This document shows positions 8,550 to 10,281 of a DNA stretch of 10,281 bases, one piece after another (the stretch's first letter is position 1; the number at the start of each line of letters is the position of its first letter). The translations under genes were made by a program, and so were the position numbers. The stretch comes from JACCVG01 sp034664165. GTDB lineage: Bacteria > Actinomycetota > Thermoleophilia > Solirubrobacterales > Thermoleophilaceae. The stretch is taken from NCBI GenBank assembly GCA_034664165.1, contig JAXDIE010000045.1:1-10281 (forward strand), given 5' to 3'. The notes beneath the pieces are model-generated. The model made no database searches. It saw only the letters and a list, made by a program, of their open reading frames with translations, and was not told the DNA's origin.

Positions 8550-9119
8550 GTGGTGCGCACGCTCCTGGCCCGGGCAACTCCGACAATGCTCGCCCTCGCC
8601 ATCGTGGGCTGTGGCGCCGCGGCCGCCCCGAATGCGGCCGACTATCCGCCGTTCAAGCCTCCGGCGGGGCAGCCCCGGGCACTGGTCGCGCTGCAGGACC
8701 AGGCGCATCAGATCCTGCCCGGCGGACTGCCGGCGTTCCAGAAGCGCCTGGCGGCGCTGAAGGGCTATCCGGTGGTGGTGAACAAGTGGGCCTCGTGGTG
8801 TGGCCCGTGCGCCGCCGAGTTCCCCTACTTCGCGCAGGTGGCGCAGAAGGACGCAGGCCAGGTGGCCTTCATGGGCGTCGACAGCATGGACGACAGCGCG
8901 GCAGCCGCGACCTTCCTCGACTCCCATCCAGTCCCTTTCCCCAGCTACTCGGATCCCGACACCAAGATCTCGCAGGACCTCAAGTCCGGGGTGGCCTGGC
9001 CCTCAACCACGTTCTATGACGCCAACGGCAAGTTCCAGTACACGAAGCAGGGGGCGTACGCCAACGAGCAGCTGCTGGTCCAGGACATCGAGAGGTACGC
9101 GCTTGGCAACGACCGCTGA
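8550..9119 (+). CDS. Lipoprotein thioredoxin-like thiol-disulfide oxidoreductase (TlpA/ResA type)
   Basis: About 189 residues. The N-terminus is a lipoprotein signal: a short basic start (VRTLLAR), a hydrophobic stretch (LALAIVG) and a lipobox IVGC with the acylated cysteine at residue 21. The mature protein should be anchored outside the cytoplasmic membrane. A thioredoxin fold follows, with VNKWASWCGPC (77-87; redox pair C84/C87) and a WPSTTF segment that supplies the usual cis-proline. This type reduces or exchanges disulfides on exported proteins, including apocytochrome c in some bacteria; the specific client is unknown. Two adjacent GTG codons (8550, 8553) are possible starts, with a weak GGGA 7 bases upstream of the first. 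The ATG at 8586 would leave too short a signal peptide. The open frame reaches back to 8358, but that extension would destroy the signal peptide. The acetyltransferase gene follows closely. Confidence 0.87.
   Translation: MVRTLLARATPTMLALAIVGCGAAAAPNAADYPPFKPPAGQPRALVALQDQAHQILPGGLPAFQKRLAALKGYPVVVNKWASWCGPCAAEFPYFAQVAQKDAGQVAFMGVDSMDDSAAAATFLDSHPVPFPSYSDPDTKISQDLKSGVAWPSTTFYDANGKFQYTKQGAYANEQLLVQDIERYALGNDR
9090..9095 (+). promoter_or_regulatory. Possible Shine-Dalgarno pointing to a TTG start of the GNAT gene
   Basis: GAGAGG lies 7 bases before a TTG at 9103 that is in frame with the acetyltransferase. The ATG at 9124, 28 bases downstream of this motif, has no Shine-Dalgarno of its own. 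It may favour a start seven codons earlier. Confidence 0.3.
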
Positions 9120-9123
9120 CACG

Positions 9124-9555
9124 ATGCTCGAGGTCCGCCCCGCTCGCAACGCCGACGAGGTGAAGCAGGCGCTGGATCTTCGCTACCGGGTGTTCTGCCT
9201 GGAACAGGGCGTGTCCGAGCGATCCGAGCGGGACGGCCGTGACGGCGACGGCGCGCTGCACCTGGTGGCGGTCGCCGGCGATCGCCTGGTCGGCACCTGC
9301 CGGATCATCACCAGCCGGCGCACCGTGACCCTCAGCCGCATGGCGGTGGAGGCCGACTTCCGCCGCAGCGGCGCCGGCGCGGCCCTGCTGGCCGAAGCCG
9401 AGGCCCGGGCGCGGCGGTCGCGCGCCAAGAGGATCAGCCTCCACGCCCAGACGTACGCGCTGCCTTTCTACAAGCGGGCGGGCTACGTGAGCCACGGCCC
9501 CGTTTTCGTGGAAGAGGGGATCGATCACGTAGCGATGGAACTCAAGCTTGGCTGA
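9124..9555 (+). CDS. GNAT-family N-acetyltransferase, ElaA-like
   Basis: A 143-residue cytosolic protein with one GNAT domain, which transfers an acetyl group from acetyl-CoA to an amine. The N-terminal LRYRVFCLEQGVS (18-30), then ERDGRDGDGALHLVA, matches the ElaA-type pattern of VFxxEQ followed by E-x-DG-x-D and HL. The acetyl-CoA pyrophosphate loop is RRSGAGAALL, and the C-terminal FYKRAGY strand-turn is typical. The substrate cannot be predicted. The ATG at 9124 begins 4 bases after the thioredoxin stop, consistent with coupling. A TTG at 9103 with a better ribosome binding site would add seven residues and overlap the upstream gene by 17 bases. It overlaps the next gene by 8 bases, so the three genes probably form one operon. 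Confidence 0.88.
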   Translation: MLEVRPARNADEVKQALDLRYRVFCLEQGVSERSERDGRDGDGALHLVAVAGDRLVGTCRIITSRRTVTLSRMAVEADFRRSGAGAALLAEAEARARRSRAKRISLHAQTYALPFYKRAGYVSHGPVFVEEGIDHVAMELKLG

Positions 9556-10281
9556 GGTCCGGATCGACCCGCTCAGCGGCCTGCGGGTGATCGTGGCCCC
9601 CGAGGACCCGGTGCTCGCGGGCGTCGAGCATCCCGGCGCGGACCCACTCGAATCGGGCCGGGGCGACCCCGACCTGTTCGCCGTACGCCCCGCGTCGGGA
9701 GCCCACGAGGTGATCGGGCCAGCCGATCCCCTGGAGTCGCTCGAGCCCGCGCAGGTCGAATCGGCGGCCGGCGGCTGGCGTGAGCGGATGCGAGCGCACC
9801 CCGATGCCGCCTACCTCCACATGGCGGTCGACCAGGCTGGCGGCGCCGGCCGGGCGCAGCTCTTCGCGCTTCCCTTCGTGCCCGCCCTGGTGGCCCGGGA
9901 GCGTGAGCGGTTCACCGCCTACGCGCTGCGGACCAACGGCCGCAACCTGCTGGAGGATCTGGTCCAGGAGGAGGTGCGGCTACGTGAGCGGGTCGTAGCC
10001 ATCGATGACCAGGCGGTGGCCTTCTGCCCTTTCGCCTCACGGACCCCGTTCCAGGTGACGATCGCACCGCGAAAGCCGCGGGCACGGTTCGAGGACGACG
10101 GGCCTCTGGGAGCGCGCCTGCTGCACGACGTCCTGGGGCGCCTGGCGGCCGTGGCCGGGCCGGAGCCGGCCCTGAGCCTGTGGATCCGCACCGCCCCGCG
10201 CGACGCCGAGCACTTCTGCTGGCGCATCGACGTGCTGCCGGCCGTCGCGGCCAGCGGCGGCCTCGAGCCGGGCACAGGGGT
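9548..10281 (+). CDS. Degenerate galactose-1-phosphate uridylyltransferase-like protein (3' partial)
   Basis: The frame is open from a TTG at 9548 to the window edge (~244 residues seen). The start is chosen because AEVRIDPLSGLRVIVAPE fits the GalT N-terminal strand (DPLTGxWVIIAPER). Later parts keep the fold: DLFAVRP (42-48), HEVI (53-56), WRERMRAHPDAAYLH (77-91), QLFALPFVPA (104-113), FCPFASRTPFQV and HFCWRIDVLP near the end. The CxxC zinc pair is replaced by D32-P-L-E35, the PDH ligand position reads A-D-P61, and the HxHxQ active-site motif is reduced to G101-R-A-Q104 with both histidines gone. Nucleotidyl transfer through a uridylyl-histidine is therefore unlikely. It overlaps the GNAT gene by 8 bases. 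Homology is judged by eye and from memory of the family; a nucleotide-binding or structural role is possible. Confidence 0.72.
   Translation, partial: MAEVRIDPLSGLRVIVAPEDPVLAGVEHPGADPLESGRGDPDLFAVRPASGAHEVIGPADPLESLEPAQVESAAGGWRERMRAHPDAAYLHMAVDQAGGAGRAQLFALPFVPALVARERERFTAYALRTNGRNLLEDLVQEEVRLRERVVAIDDQAVAFCPFASRTPFQVTIAPRKPRARFEDDGPLGARLLHDVLGRLAAVAGPEPALSLWIRTAPRDAEHFCWRIDVLPAVAASGGLEPGTG

Overview
The window is about 10.3 kb of very GC-rich, gene-dense bacterial DNA. It suggests an actinobacterium, most likely a Thermoleophilia/Solirubrobacterales-type lineage. Pointers are the strong GC bias at third codon positions, several GTG/TTG starts, ATGA start-stop overlaps, a fused cobA-hemD gene, a PknB-like Ser/Thr kinase beside an FHA-domain regulator, and likely leaderless genes. 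The lineage call is inference. No tRNA, rRNA, CRISPR array, insertion sequence or integrase was seen, so this looks like chromosomal backbone rather than an island.

Layout. (1) 1-2848, plus strand: a tight operon with the 3' part of a uroporphyrinogen-III methyltransferase/synthase fusion (cobA-hemD), then an S-adenosyl-L-methionine hydroxide adenosyltransferase (DUF62), then a minimal biotin-protein ligase (birA). Both junctions are 4-base ATGA overlaps. (2) 2903-5600: a divergent signalling pair. An FHA-HTH regulator is on the minus strand, and a membrane Ser/Thr kinase with a seven-repeat extracellular beta-propeller is on the plus strand. Each GTG start lies exactly 7 bases after a -10-like hexamer, so both may be leaderless. 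(3) 5601-8342, minus strand: a 913-residue superfamily 2 helicase with a very acidic segment just before Walker A, a helical C-terminal half and a basic RG-rich tail. Its stop codon abuts the kinase stop with no gap. (4) 8343-8549: a 207-base divergent spacer. The helicase leader holds two interleaved inverted repeats, one of which can cover the ribosome binding site. (5) 8550-10281, plus strand: a lipoprotein thioredoxin (TlpA/ResA type), an ElaA-like GNAT acetyltransferase, and the start of a GalT-like protein that appears to lack the zinc ligands and catalytic histidine of galactose-1-phosphate uridylyltransferase.

How it fits together. The first operon belongs to tetrapyrrole and cofactor metabolism, with a SAM-cleaving enzyme beside a SAM-consuming one. 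The kinase and FHA-HTH protein plausibly form a one-locus pathway from envelope sensing to transcription, comparable in logic to PknH-EmbR of Mycobacterium but with different domain orders. The most unusual items are the catalytically stripped GalT-like protein, the charge-segregated helicase with its possible leader switch, and the mirrored promoter arrangement of the FHA/kinase pair.
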